This document shows positions 18,112-28,135 of a stretch of DNA of 64,000 nt, one piece after another. This DNA is from Olsenella porci (GTDB lineage: Bacteria > Actinomycetota > Coriobacteriia > Coriobacteriales > Atopobiaceae). Made by a program: the position numbers and the translations under genes. A model generated the notes under the pieces. It was not told the DNA's origin, searched no databases, and saw only the letters and a program-made list of their open reading frames with translations. The stretch lies in contig NZ_VUNC01000007.1 of assembly GCF_009695875.1 (NCBI RefSeq), positions 89,706 to 153,705 on the forward strand, in the 5' to 3' direction. The number at the start of each line of letters is the position of its first letter. Positions within the stretch are counted from its first letter, which is position 1.

Positions 18112-19086
18112 ATGGCGAGAAGGCATTCCCTCACGCTGGGTGATGTCGCTAGGGTCGTGGGATCGGGGCGGGAGTCTCAGCGCCGTCGGTCGGAGGGGGT
18201 TTCGCTTGCCGTGATGGTCGGCGAGGGCGCATCCGCCACCATCGCTCGGGCGGTCAGGGAGGCGCTTCTCCCGCAGAACGAGACCACCTTCGTCTCGGCG
18301 CTCCCCCTTGGGTCACAGGTTCCTGCCGGGCTAGACGCACTGGTCGTCCTCCCCGGCAGCCCCGAGGTCGCCGCTGACCGCGCGGTGGAGGCGGCACGCA
18401 TGGGCACCCCTGCAGCCATCCTCGTCTGCTCGCAGGTGGAGGAGCGTCCAATCCTGGCGAGCGAGCAGGTCGCAAGCCTGGTCACCTATCTCTCGGCTGC
18501 CGACGAGCGCGTTGCGGTCGACAAGCTCTGCGAGTGGCTCGTGGGTGCTTGTCCCTCCAAGTCCATCGCGTTGGCAGCGGGGATTCCCGCCTGCCGCCAA
18601 GGCGTGGTGCGATCGCTCGTCAGGTCAAGCGCCCTCGCGAACGTGGGAGTGGGCGTCGTCGACCTCCTTCCCGGGGCGGACCTCCCCGTCATGGCGGCAA
18701 GCCAGGCGCGTCTCGCCTTCGATGTCGCTGCAGCCTATGACCGCAGGCTCTCGGTCTCCGACTTTGGCCTGATCGCCGGCGGCGTCGTGCTCGCTGGGTT
18801 GGGGTATCGCTCCGTCTCGCGCTCCGTCTCGCGTGCGCTCCCGCCGCTCGCCTGGGCGGTGAGGGGCGGCGTCGCCTTTGCCGGGACCGTCGTCACGGGG
18901 GCCGTCGCCAGCGCCTGCGCCTCGGGGATGACTCCCCAGGGGGTCGCCGAGGCCGCCGTCGGGGGCATCGGGAAGGGCGTCGAGGAGCTGTCCGCGCGTC
19001 TCTCCCAGATTCTTCGCCAGCGGGGGAGAGAGGGGCACCGCCCCGCAGGTTCCGTCTACATCTCGTTGGGTGGTGATGGCGAGTGA
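18112..19086 (+). CDS. membrane protein of unknown function, DUF697-like C-terminus
   Basis: The 324-aa protein starts at ATG 18112 with AGGAGGGCG upstream; a longer in-frame start lacks a ribosome-binding site. Residues 30-200 look like an alpha/beta domain with alternating hydrophobic strands (LDALVVLPGS and AAILVCSQVEERP), but no P-loop GKS/T motif is present. Two membrane helices follow at about 216-232 and 248-270, arranged as in the DUF697/YcjF-type hairpin. A Gly/Ala-rich linker leads to an amphipathic tail. Its stop overlaps the next start as GTGA, so it is coupled to the radical SAM gene. No specific function can be given. Confidence 0.7.
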   Translation: MARRHSLTLGDVARVVGSGRESQRRRSEGVSLAVMVGEGASATIARAVREALLPQNETTFVSALPLGSQVPAGLDALVVLPGSPEVAADRAVEAARMGTPAAILVCSQVEERPILASEQVASLVTYLSAADERVAVDKLCEWLVGACPSKSIALAAGIPACRQGVVRSLVRSSALANVGVGVVDLLPGADLPVMAASQARLAFDVAAAYDRRLSVSDFGLIAGGVVLAGLGYRSVSRSVSRALPPLAWAVRGGVAFAGTVVTGAVASACASGMTPQGVAEAAVGGIGKGVEELSARLSQILRQRGREGHRPAGSVYISLGGDGE

Positions 19087-20966
19087 GGCTTCCCAGGCAG
19101 GACTGGTACCCCAGGCTCGAGCCGCTCCTTGGCAGGGTCGAGAAGCCCTCGCGGTACCTTGATCACGAGTGGGGCGCCGTCGAGAGCCAGGACGGGCCCT
19201 TCCACGCGTGCATGATCTATCCCGACGTCTACGACGTGGGGCAGCCAAACCTGGGTATTGCGATTCTTTACCAGGCCATCAACCGCCAGGAGGGCATGTC
19301 GTGCGAGAGGGGCTTCCTTCCCTGGGTTGACATGGCAGACCTCATGCGGGAGGAGGGGATCCCTCTCCTCTCGCTCGAGACGTCGTCTCCCGTCGCCTCG
19401 TTCGACGTCGTGGGGTTCACCCTCGCGCACGAGATGGCATGCACCAACATCGTCGAGGCCCTCGACCTCGCGGGCATCCCCCTGCGCGCCGAGGAGCGGT
19501 CCGAGGACGACCCGGTCGTCTTTGCCGGGGGCCCCTCGGTGTGGAACTCCGAGCCGGTCAGCCCCATGTTCGACGCGATACTCCTCGGGGACGGCGAGGA
19601 GGGGCTCGTCGAGATGTGCTCCCTCGTCCGGGACCTCAGGGGCAGGGGTGCATCGCGTTCCGAAATCCTTGCGGCGCTTGCGCGTCTCGATGGGGTTTAC
19701 GTTCCCTCGCTGTACCAGGTCGAGGTCGGCCCGACCACCACGCGGTGGGGCAAGGCCGTCCCCAAGCCGGGAAGCGGCGCCCCCAGGGTCGTGAGGAAGA
19801 GGTGCATCCCCGACCTCTCCGCGACCGATCCCCTTCCGCAGAAGATCGTCCCCTACGTTGGCCTGGTTCAAGACAGGCTCGCGGTGGAGGTCCTGCGCGG
19901 GTGTGCCCGGGGGTGCCGGTTCTGCCAGGCGGGGATCACCTACCGACCGGTGAGGGAGCGCCCTGCCGAGCAAGTCGTGAGGGCTGCAGAGGAGGGGCTG
20001 GCGCGGATGGGGTACGACGAGGTCTCGCTCACCTCGCTCTCGACGACAGACCACTCCCAGTGCGCGGGCATGCTGCACCGGCTCAACGCGGACCTCTCCC
20101 TTCAAGGCGTGAGAGTCTCCATTCCCTCGCAACGACTCGACTCGTTTGGGGTCCAGATGGCCCAGGAGGTCGGCGGCTCCAAGAAGGGTGGTCTCACGTT
20201 TGCTCCCGAGGCGGGCACGCAGCGCCTTCGCGACGTGATCAACAAGAACGTTACCGAGGACGACATCGAGGCTGCGGCACGTAACGCCTTCGAGCGCGGT
20301 TGGAGGCGCATGAAGCTCTACTTCATGATTGGCCTCCCCACCGAGACGGACGAGGATATCGTCGCGATTCCCGAGGTCGCGCAGCGCGTGCTGGACATCG
20401 GGCGCGAGGTCGTTGGCCGTGGCCGCAAGAGCGGCGTCTCGGTCTCGATCTCGGTCGCCGTGTTCGTGCCCAAGGCGCACACGCCGTTCCAGTGGGCCCC
20501 TCAGCTGGAACTTTCCGAGGTGCGCAGGCGGCAGGCCCTGCTCCTCTCGTCCACGCACGACCGAGACATCCGGGTGAGCTACCACGACGCCGAGGTCTCC
20601 CTGGTCGAGGCGGTGCTCTCGAAGGTCGGGCGCGGTGGCTTCGACCTGATTCTGGAGGCATGGCGGCATGGGTGCCGCTTCGATGCCTGGACGGACCAGT
20701 TCGACTTCTCGCGCTGGGAGGAGGCGGCTCGTGCTGTCGGCATCGACATGGTGGATGTTGCGAGCGCACCTCTCTCCCTCGACGTCGAGCTTCCGTGGGA
20801 GCACACGAGCCCGGGGGTCTCCAAGGGCTTCCTCCAGCGGGAGTGGAGGCGAGCTGCTCAGGGAGTGACCACCCCTGACTGCACCATGACCAGCTGCACG
20901 GGGTGCGGGGTGTGTCCCACGCTGGGGGTCGACAACGTGATCTGGGGTGATCGCCATGCCAGGTAG
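19083..20966 (+). CDS. TIGR03960-family radical SAM protein
   Basis: The 627-aa protein has an N-terminal cobalamin-binding-like region (IYPDVYDVGQPNLG; DAILLGDGEEGLVEM). A radical SAM core follows with the cluster triad C274-x3-C278-x2-C281 (CARGCRFC), then SLTSLSTTDHS, RLDSFGVQMAQ and FAPEAGTQRLRDVINK. The C-terminus carries another cysteine group (DCTMTSCTGCGVCP) that could hold an extra Fe-S cluster. The family is nearly always next to a TIGR03936 partner, as here. The substrate of this family is not established to my knowledge; an RNA-modification role has been suggested only from gene context. Confidence 0.9.
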   Translation: MRLPRQDWYPRLEPLLGRVEKPSRYLDHEWGAVESQDGPFHACMIYPDVYDVGQPNLGIAILYQAINRQEGMSCERGFLPWVDMADLMREEGIPLLSLETSSPVASFDVVGFTLAHEMACTNIVEALDLAGIPLRAEERSEDDPVVFAGGPSVWNSEPVSPMFDAILLGDGEEGLVEMCSLVRDLRGRGASRSEILAALARLDGVYVPSLYQVEVGPTTTRWGKAVPKPGSGAPRVVRKRCIPDLSATDPLPQKIVPYVGLVQDRLAVEVLRGCARGCRFCQAGITYRPVRERPAEQVVRAAEEGLARMGYDEVSLTSLSTTDHSQCAGMLHRLNADLSLQGVRVSIPSQRLDSFGVQMAQEVGGSKKGGLTFAPEAGTQRLRDVINKNVTEDDIEAAARNAFERGWRRMKLYFMIGLPTETDEDIVAIPEVAQRVLDIGREVVGRGRKSGVSVSISVAVFVPKAHTPFQWAPQLELSEVRRRQALLLSSTHDRDIRVSYHDAEVSLVEAVLSKVGRGGFDLILEAWRHGCRFDAWTDQFDFSRWEEAARAVGIDMVDVASAPLSLDVELPWEHTSPGVSKGFLQREWRRAAQGVTTPDCTMTSCTGCGVCPTLGVDNVIWGDRHAR

Positions 20967-21654
20967 GGAGCAGCTCCACAGGCTTCGCGTCGAGTACGGC
21001 AAGGACGGGCGCTTGGCCTACCTGGGCCACCTCGAGGTGATAAACACCATGGGCCGCTGCATCCGCCGGTCCGGGCTCCCGTTCTCGGTGGGCAACGGGT
21101 TCGCGCGCCGCATCAGGCTCCAGTTCTCCCAGGCGCTCCCCGTTGGCGCCTCGTCCCGCTGCGAGTATTACGACCTGCTTCTGACCGAACGCGTTGGCGA
21201 GAAAGATGCGCTCTGCAGGCTTGGGGATGCCACGCCCGGCGGACTTGCTCCCCTGAGGTGCGGTTACGTCCCCAGGGAGCTTCCCGCGCTCGAGGCATGG
21301 CTCACCCGCTCTGCCTGGGAGGTCTCCTTCTCCCAGGGGGTCGACCGTGCCGCCCTCGACGACGCCCTGCGGCAGCTTCTCAACCGCGGCTCCCTCGAGT
21401 ACTTAAGGGGAGAGAAGAGAAAGGTCGTGGACCTGACCCAGACCCTCGTCGGGTGGGGTTGGGGTGAGCCGGGGGTGCTCACGCTCCAGACGCGGGCCAC
21501 GAACCAGGCGTCGCTCAGGCCGGCAGTTCTCCTCTCGGCGGCTCAGGGGGTCCTTGGGCGAGAGGTGCCGTCCTACTCCGTGTGCCGTGTCGGCCTGTGG
21601 CACGAGGGGGTTGATGGTTCTCTTGTGGAGGGGCTTGGGACGAGGTCAGAGTAG
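20956..21654 (+). CDS. TIGR03936 / DUF2344-family partner of the radical SAM protein
   Basis: The 232-aa protein matches the DUF2344 pattern at its N-terminus: LRVEYGKDGRLAYLGHLEVINTMGRCIRRSGLPFSVGNGF, with typical GR.AYLGHLE and RRSGLP blocks. In many genomes the two domains are fused; here they are separate genes overlapping by 11 bases. I chose ATG 20956 because GGGGTGA sits eight bases upstream; GTG 20947 is an alternative that adds three residues. Elsewhere ribonuclease G often follows this pair before rplU; here rplU follows directly. Confidence 0.87.
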   Translation: MPGREQLHRLRVEYGKDGRLAYLGHLEVINTMGRCIRRSGLPFSVGNGFARRIRLQFSQALPVGASSRCEYYDLLLTERVGEKDALCRLGDATPGGLAPLRCGYVPRELPALEAWLTRSAWEVSFSQGVDRAALDDALRQLLNRGSLEYLRGEKRKVVDLTQTLVGWGWGEPGVLTLQTRATNQASLRPAVLLSAAQGVLGREVPSYSVCRVGLWHEGVDGSLVEGLGTRSE

Positions 21655-21710
21655 GCGTCTGCCCGCTATTCTGTGCAAGGCGTGGTCTGTTCGCGAACTG
21701 TGGCGTTCTG

Positions 21711-21739
21711 TTGACCGGGCGGCCCATCGCTAGTATGAT
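21711..21739 (+). promoter_or_regulatory. rplU-rpmA promoter
   Basis: TTGACC (21711-21716), exactly 17 bases, then TATGAT (21734-21739) is one of the best sigma-70-type promoters in the window. It starts about 35 bases upstream of rplU, leaving a short leader with AAGGG before the ATG. Confidence 0.88.
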
Positions 21740-21780
21740 AGTTGGCTGTTGCACTACAACCAGTAATGAAGGGCTCACAC

Positions 21781-22125
21781 ATGTACGCAATCGTTACCAC
21801 TGGTGGCAAGCAGTATAAGGTTGCCAAGGGCGACATCATTGATGTCGAGAAGCTCAACGCGCAGCCTGGCGACTCCGTCGAGCTTGACGTTCTCCTTCTG
21901 AACGACGGCAAGCAGACCATCGTTGACGCTGCCACGCTCGAGGGCAAGAAGGTCACCGCCCAGGTCCTGGACCAGTTCAAGGGCGAGAAGCAGCTCGTCT
22001 TCAAGTTCCACAAGCGCAAGCGCTATCACCGCACCAAGGGTCACCGTCAGAACCTCACCAAGCTCCAGATCTCCGAGCTTCCCCTGGAGGGCGCTGCGGC
22101 GAAGTCCGCCAGCACCGAGGAGTAG
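21781..22125 (+). CDS. rplU: 50S ribosomal protein L21
   Basis: L21 is a large-subunit protein that binds 23S rRNA. The 114-aa product begins MYAIVTTGGKQYKVAKGD, the family's invariant start. It carries the basic KFHKRKRYHRTKGHRQNLT segment that contacts rRNA. The ATG at 21781 is chosen because homologues begin exactly at MYAI; a longer frame upstream has no support. A short acidic/Ala tail (GAAAKSASTEE) extends past the usual end. Confidence 0.97.
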   Translation: MYAIVTTGGKQYKVAKGDIIDVEKLNAQPGDSVELDVLLLNDGKQTIVDAATLEGKKVTAQVLDQFKGEKQLVFKFHKRKRYHRTKGHRQNLTKLQISELPLEGAAAKSASTEE

Positions 22126-22167
22126 CGTTCCCGGCTTTGTAACATCTTCAGATAGGCAGGTATCACA

Positions 22168-22416
22168 ATGGCACACAAGAAGGGTCTGGGCTCCTCTCGC
22201 AACGGGCGCGACTCCAACGCCCAGCGTCTCGGCACCAAGATCTATGGCGGGCAGTCCATCAAGACTGGTCAGATCATCGTCCGTCAGCGCGGCACCCACA
22301 TTACCCCGGGCGAGAACGTTGGCCGCGGCAAGGACGACACCCTGTTCGCCCTCGCGGACGGCACGGTCGAGTTCACCAAGGGTGCGAAGCACTACGTTCA
22401 CGTTCGTACTGCGTAG
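22168..22416 (+). CDS. rpmA: 50S ribosomal protein L27
   Basis: L27 is a large-subunit protein whose flexible N-terminus reaches the peptidyl-transferase centre. The 82-aa product begins directly [16 protein letters not shown]. It therefore lacks the cleavable N-terminal extension found in Bacillota L27 and needs no Prp-type processing. [36 protein letters not shown] is family-typical. It is cotranscribed with rplU and closed by a strong terminator. Confidence 0.97.
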   Translation: MAHKKGLGSSRNGRDSNAQRLGTKIYGGQSIKTGQIIVRQRGTHITPGENVGRGKDDTLFALADGTVEFTKGAKHYVHVRTA

Positions 22417-22436
22417 CCCTATCGCATAGAATGTTT

Positions 22437-22470
22437 GGCGCCCCAATGTTCCCATTGGGGCGCCTTTTTT
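22437..22470 (+). terminator. rplU-rpmA terminator
   Basis: A perfect 12-bp stem (22437-22448 with 22453-22464) has a TTCC loop and is followed by six T residues. It is the strongest intrinsic terminator in the window. Confidence 0.95.
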
Positions 22471-22478
22471 GCATCTAG

Positions 22479-23932
<1,454 letters not shown>

Positions 23933-23933
<1 letters not shown>

Positions 23934-25045
23934 TGGAGGGCAGGCGCGTCATCGTCTGCAAGCTCGGCTCCTCGATCCTGGTGGGACCGGACGGCAGGCC
24001 GGACCGTGCGTTCATCTCGTCCCTCTGTGGCCAGGTCTCGACCCTCGTGGGCGAGGGGTACGGTGTGGTCGTCGTCTCCTCCGGAGCGGTCGCGGCGGGG
24101 CTCGAGCGCCTCTCCCTCGACGAGCGGCCCTCGGACATGGCCACGCTCCAGGCATGCGCCTCGGCCGGCCAGGCATCGCTCACAGAGGCCTATGCAGAGG
24201 AGCTCGCCAGGCGTGGGATCCCCTGCGGGCAGGTGCTTCTCACCCGTCGTGACGTCGCGGACCGCGAGGGCTACCTCAACGCCCGCACCACGCTCACGCG
24301 CCTCCTAGAACTCGGTGCCGTACCTGTGGTCAACGAGAACGACACCGTCTCGGTGGCCGAGTTCGCCTTTGGCGACAACGACACCCTGGGCGCCATCGTA
24401 GCGTCCCTCGTGGGGGCCGACCTCTACGTGATCCTCTCCGACGTGGACGGCCTCTACACCGCCGACCCGCAGCGCGACCCCACGGCGCGCCTCATCCCGG
24501 TCGTGGACGAGATCACCCCGCAGATCGCCGCAATGGCTGGTGGGGCCGGCTCCTCGGTTGGGACGGGGGGCATGGCCACCAAGCTCCGTGCCGCCCGCGC
24601 CTCCCTTGCGGCGGGGATTCCCATGGCGATCTGCCGTGGCAGGGAGGACGGGGTGCTCGTTAGGACCGTGCATGGCGAGGGTACCGGCACCGTCTTTAGG
24701 CCCAGCCCGTCCAACCCGCGCGAGAGCGGGAGAAAGCTCTGGATCGGGCTCGCGGAGGTCGTCCATGGTGCCATCGTCCTGGACCAGGGCGCCACGCGCG
24801 CCGTTACCCAGAACGGCGCCTCCATCCTTCCCGTCGGCATCGCGGAGGTCCGAGGCCCCTTCGAGGAGGGAGACGTGGTCAACGTCCTCTCTCCCGACGG
24901 GTTCCTTCTGGGGCGAGGCGTAACGCGCTTCTCCTCAGATGACATGGTTCGGGTGCGTGGCCTCAGGCTCGACGTGATAGCGCGCTTCCTCCCCGAGAAG
25001 GCCGGGCAGCCCGCGATTCACCGCGACGAGCTGCTGGTGCTGTAG
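23933..25045 (+). CDS. proB: glutamate 5-kinase
   Basis: ProB phosphorylates glutamate, the first step of proline synthesis. The 370-aa protein has the amino-acid-kinase fold (CKLGSSILVG at the start, VVVSSGAVAAG, VVNENDTVSVAEFAFGDNDTLGAIVA, LSDVDGLYTADP, GTGGMATKLRAA). A C-terminal PUA domain (GAILPVGIAEVRGPFEEGDVV-like) follows. It is coupled to obgE by a one-base stop/start overlap. The expected partner proA does not follow; nadD is next. Confidence 0.96.
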
Positions 25046-25054
25046 GGGGCGACT

Positions 25055-25798
25055 ATGGCACTCGAGGAGCAAGAGATCGAGCGGCTTGCGGAGGGCGTCG
25101 TCCGAAAGGGCGACCTACCGCTCCTGGGTCGCGACCCCAAGGTGACGTACCGCCTGGGGATCATGGGCGGGACCTTCGACCCCATCCACAACGGACACCT
25201 GGTTGCTGCCGAGCAGGCGTTCGACGACCTGGGGCTGGACGTCGTGGTGTTCATGCCTGCCGGGCGGCCGGCCTTCAAGCTCGACAAGAAGGTCAGCTCG
25301 GGGGAGGACCGCTATGCGATGACGCTGCTGGCGACGTCGGACAACCCGCATTTTGTCGCAAGCAGGTTCGAGGTCGACAGGCCGGGGGTCACCTACACGG
25401 CAGACACGCTAGAGATACTCCGTGGCATCTACGCGGACAACGTGGAGCTCTACTTCATCACGGGCGCGGATGCCATCGCAGACATCGTGAGGTGGCGCGA
25501 CGCGGGAAGAATCGCCCGTCTCGCCCATCTGGTTGGTGCCACAAGGCCGGGGTATGACCTGGCGAGGGCCGAGCGCGCGATCGAGGGGTCCCCGTTCCGG
25601 TTTGACGTGACCTACCTGGAGGTGCCAGCCCTGGCGATCTCGTCCAGCTATCTCAGGGGAAGGGTCTCTCGCGGGCAGAGCCTGAGGTACCTCACCCCAG
25701 ACTCAGTGACGGGCTACATACACAAGCACAACCTCTATGGCGTGAGGCAGACCAGGTACGGCTCGGTTGAGGGGGATGCATATGGAAGGCGTTCGTGA
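25055..25798 (+). CDS. nadD: nicotinate-nucleotide adenylyltransferase
   Basis: NadD makes deamido-NAD from nicotinate mononucleotide and ATP. The 247-aa protein has GIMGGTFDPIHNGHL at residues 35-49 with the (H/T)xGH nucleotide-binding site, and near the C-terminus the ISSSYLRGRVSRGQSLRYLTPDSV block with the ISSTxIR-type phosphate motif. About 30 extra residues precede the catalytic domain and 15 follow it. It overlaps yqeK by 17 bases. nadD-yqeK-rsfS is a widely conserved order. Confidence 0.93.
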   Translation: MALEEQEIERLAEGVVRKGDLPLLGRDPKVTYRLGIMGGTFDPIHNGHLVAAEQAFDDLGLDVVVFMPAGRPAFKLDKKVSSGEDRYAMTLLATSDNPHFVASRFEVDRPGVTYTADTLEILRGIYADNVELYFITGADAIADIVRWRDAGRIARLAHLVGATRPGYDLARAERAIEGSPFRFDVTYLEVPALAISSSYLRGRVSRGQSLRYLTPDSVTGYIHKHNLYGVRQTRYGSVEGDAYGRRS

Positions 25799-26417
25799 CG
25801 GCGACGTCCTGAATGCGGAGCAGGAGCGCATCGTGCACCGCCTTGAGGGAGACCTCAAGGCCAGGATGGCGGAGGTCAAGCCAAAGCGGTACGCACACTC
25901 CCTCTCCGTCGCCAGGACCGCGCAGGACATGGCCGTGGAGTATGGGGTGGACCCCTTCCAGGCTCGTGTCGCAGGCATCCTGCATGACTGGGATAAGGTC
26001 GTGCCCACCCACGAACTCGTCTCGCGGGCGCGCGACATGGGGGTTGACATGGGCGTGGACCTCGAGCTTGTGGCACCTCTCCTGCATGGCATCACGGCGG
26101 CGCACGAGCTCCCCTCGCTCTATCCGGAGCTCCCGCAGGCGGTGTGGCGGGCGATCTCGCTTCACACCGTTGGCTCCGACAAGATGAGCGCCCTCGACAT
26201 GGTGCTCTTCGTTGCCGACGGGATCGAGCCGCTTCGCAAGGGGTCTGCGGGCATCGAGCACGTCAGGGACATGGTGAGGGGGCACGCGCCGCTGAGCGAG
26301 GTGTACGCGGAGTCGTTCTGCGGCGGGGTGGAGTACGTGGTCCAGACGCGCAGGTACCTCTATCCGGGTACCATTGACATATACAATCGGCTCGTCCTGG
26401 GACGGACGGGCGCCTAG
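25782..26417 (+). CDS. yqeK: HD-domain nucleotide hydrolase, YqeK family
   Basis: YqeK-family HD hydrolases act on bis(5'-nucleosyl) tetraphosphate, based on characterised Gram-positive members. The 211-aa protein shows the metal-ligand pattern: RYAHSLSVARTA (first His), AGILHDWDK (HD), then HGITAAHELP and ISLHTVGSDKMSALDMVLFVADGIEP (late His and Asp). ATG 25782 is chosen because GAGGGGG lies six bases upstream; TTG 25767 and ATG 25776 are alternatives. It lies between nadD and rsfS as in many genomes. Confidence 0.88.
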   Translation: MEGVRDGDVLNAEQERIVHRLEGDLKARMAEVKPKRYAHSLSVARTAQDMAVEYGVDPFQARVAGILHDWDKVVPTHELVSRARDMGVDMGVDLELVAPLLHGITAAHELPSLYPELPQAVWRAISLHTVGSDKMSALDMVLFVADGIEPLRKGSAGIEHVRDMVRGHAPLSEVYAESFCGGVEYVVQTRRYLYPGTIDIYNRLVLGRTGA

Positions 26418-26438
26418 CCGCACTCGGAAGGAATACGA

Positions 26439-26825
26439 ATGACAGTCACACCGCTCCAGCTCGCAAAGGTCGCCGCCGCCTCGGCAGACGGCAAGAAGGC
26501 CGCCGACATCGTCCTGCTCGACCTCTCCCAGGTCTCGGACATCTGCGACTACTTCCTTATCTGCACCGCGCAGAACAAGCCCCAGATGGACGCGATCCTC
26601 GACGGTATCGAGGAGAAGGTCAGGGTCAACTGCGACGAGCGCCCCCTCTCGATGGAGGGCCGCGGCGGGTCAGACTGGGTCCTCCTCGACTACGGCAGCG
26701 TCGTGGTGCACGTGTTCAAGCCCGAGGCCAGGGACTTCTACCGACTAGAGAGCCTGTGGGGCGAGGCGCCGAGGGTCGACCTCGGGCTGTCCGTCTCCAA
26801 GGGAGAGCCTGCATCGGAGGAGTAG
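26439..26825 (+). CDS. rsfS: ribosome silencing factor
   Basis: RsfS binds L14 and blocks subunit joining when nutrients are short. The 128-aa protein is a single RsfS/Iojap domain: KKAADIVLLDLSQVSDICDYFLICTAQNKPQMDAI, and GSDWVLLDYGSVVVHVFKPEARDFYRLESLW with the hallmark DWVLLDYGxVVVHxF. It ends the obgE-proB-nadD-yqeK-rsfS run. Only 12 bases separate its stop from the convergent dinB stop, and no clear terminator hairpin is seen there. Confidence 0.95.
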   Translation: MTVTPLQLAKVAAASADGKKAADIVLLDLSQVSDICDYFLICTAQNKPQMDAILDGIEEKVRVNCDERPLSMEGRGGSDWVLLDYGSVVVHVFKPEARDFYRLESLWGEAPRVDLGLSVSKGEPASEE

Positions 26826-26837
26826 TGCCCGGGTGCC

Positions 26838-28070
26838 TCAGCGGCCTCTCAGCCTGAGGTCCCTCCCGTAGCCAAGGGCGTCGTCCCCAAACTTGCGCCG
26901 CACCTCGTCCGTCACGGACGAGAGGCGGCGGAGCGAGGGGTCGGCGCCCTTCTCGTCCCCCGACGCAAAGAGCGTAAGCTGTGTGGGCCTCTGGGGACCA
27001 AAGTCGCTCAGCCCTACGCCAACAAGCCGGACGGGCGTCCCCTCCCGCCAGAGGCCATCGAGCAGCGAGAGGGCCACCGGGCCAAACTCGTGCTCGTCGT
27101 CGCTGGGGGAGGGGAGGCGCCGCTGCGCCGTGTGCGTGTGCTGTCGGTCGAACTTGAGCTTGAGCGTCACGAGGCTTCCCCTGAGCCCACGCTTCCTCAG
27201 GCGTCTGCCCGTGAGTTCGCTCACATGCCCAATCGCCGCAGCCAGCTCCTGGCGAGTTGTGAGGTCGCGTGGGAAGGTGCGCTCGTTCGAGACGGATTTG
27301 GGCTCCTCGGCGTCCGAGAGCATCGCAACGGAGCTTCGCTCCAATCCAGCGGCGCGCAGCACGAGCGTCGGCCCAAACGAGCCCAAGGCACGCTCCATAC
27401 GCTCTCCGTCTTGTTTCGCGAGCTGTCCCAGGGTCCTCACCCCCATGGCCTCCAGCCGCTTCTCCGTTGCTGGCCCTATCCCGCTCATGGCGCTGACGGG
27501 CAGGGGGGAGAGGAACTCCGCCTCGGTGCCTGGGGTCACCACCGTGAGGCCGCGCGGCTTCTGGCGCTCCGAGGCGATCTTCGCGACCGTCTTGCTCGTA
27601 CCCAGACCGATGGAGCAGGTGATGCCCAGCTCGAACACGCGCGCCTGGATGCGCCGGCAGATGGCCACGGGGCTCTCGCGCGACCACCTGCCGGGCGTGA
27701 CGTCAAAGAACGCCTCGTCGATGGACATCTGCTGCACGCGGGGCGTCTCGTCCGAGAGGAACGACATGACCTCCCGCGACACCTCGCGGTAGCGGTCAAA
27801 GTGCCCGTGCGTCCAGATCGCCTGCGGGCAGAGGCGCTGCGCCTGGAACGAGGGCATTGCGGAGTGGACGCCATAGCGACGCGCCTCATACGAGGCGGTC
27901 GAGACGACCCCGCGCTCCTCGGGGGAGCCTCCCACGATGACCGGCTTCCCCCGCCAATCGGGGTGGTCGAGCATCTCGACCGACGCGAAGAAGGCGTCGA
28001 GGTCGAGGAGACCGATTGCGGGGCCATGCCATGCCGCCGCGTCAAATGGCTGTTCGCTTCTCTCTTCCAT
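26838..28070 (-). CDS. dinB: DNA polymerase IV (Y family)
   Basis: Translesion DNA polymerase of 410 aa. The palm motif is LLDLDAFFASVE and the catalytic acidic pair is in SIDEAFFDVT. GIGPATEKRLEAMGV is the helix-hairpin-helix thumb. A little-finger domain follows, and QLTLF near residue 380 is a beta-clamp binding motif. I chose ATG 28070, where homologues begin (MEERSEQPF then the palm). No Shine-Dalgarno precedes it; instead TATACT lies seven bases upstream, so the transcript may be leaderless. It is convergent with rsfS. No LexA-type palindrome is evident. Confidence 0.93.
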   Translation of the reverse strand: MEERSEQPFDAAAWHGPAIGLLDLDAFFASVEMLDHPDWRGKPVIVGGSPEERGVVSTASYEARRYGVHSAMPSFQAQRLCPQAIWTHGHFDRYREVSREVMSFLSDETPRVQQMSIDEAFFDVTPGRWSRESPVAICRRIQARVFELGITCSIGLGTSKTVAKIASERQKPRGLTVVTPGTEAEFLSPLPVSAMSGIGPATEKRLEAMGVRTLGQLAKQDGERMERALGSFGPTLVLRAAGLERSSVAMLSDAEEPKSVSNERTFPRDLTTRQELAAAIGHVSELTGRRLRKRGLRGSLVTLKLKFDRQHTHTAQRRLPSPSDDEHEFGPVALSLLDGLWREGTPVRLVGVGLSDFGPQRPTQLTLFASGDEKGADPSLRRLSSVTDEVRRKFGDDALGYGRDLRLRGR

Positions 28071-28077
28071 GGCAAGA

Positions 28078-28083
28078 AGTATA
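28078..28083 (-). promoter_or_regulatory. -10 element of dinB, possibly leaderless transcript
   Basis: TATACT on the minus strand ends seven bases before the dinB ATG, so transcription would begin at or next to the start codon. There is no GGAG-type site upstream. The -35 is weak. Confidence 0.5.
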
Positions 28084-28090
28084 GGGAAAG

Positions 28091-28118
28091 GACCCGGGGG
28101 TGACGTCGTCCCCGGGCC
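28091..28118 (-). terminator. hairpin after the histidine kinase gene
   Basis: CCCGGGG pairs with CCCCGGG around a 10-base loop, followed on the minus strand by TCCTTTCCC. It lies between the kinase stop and dinB, so it probably ends the two-component transcript. The T tract is poor. Confidence 0.5.
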
Positions 28119-28135
28119 CCTGCCAATGGGTGGCA

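Noticed and set aside
22427..22432. TAGAAT -10-like hexamer after rpmA
   Set aside because: It sits directly before the rpmA terminator with no -35 and no gene start at a suitable distance.
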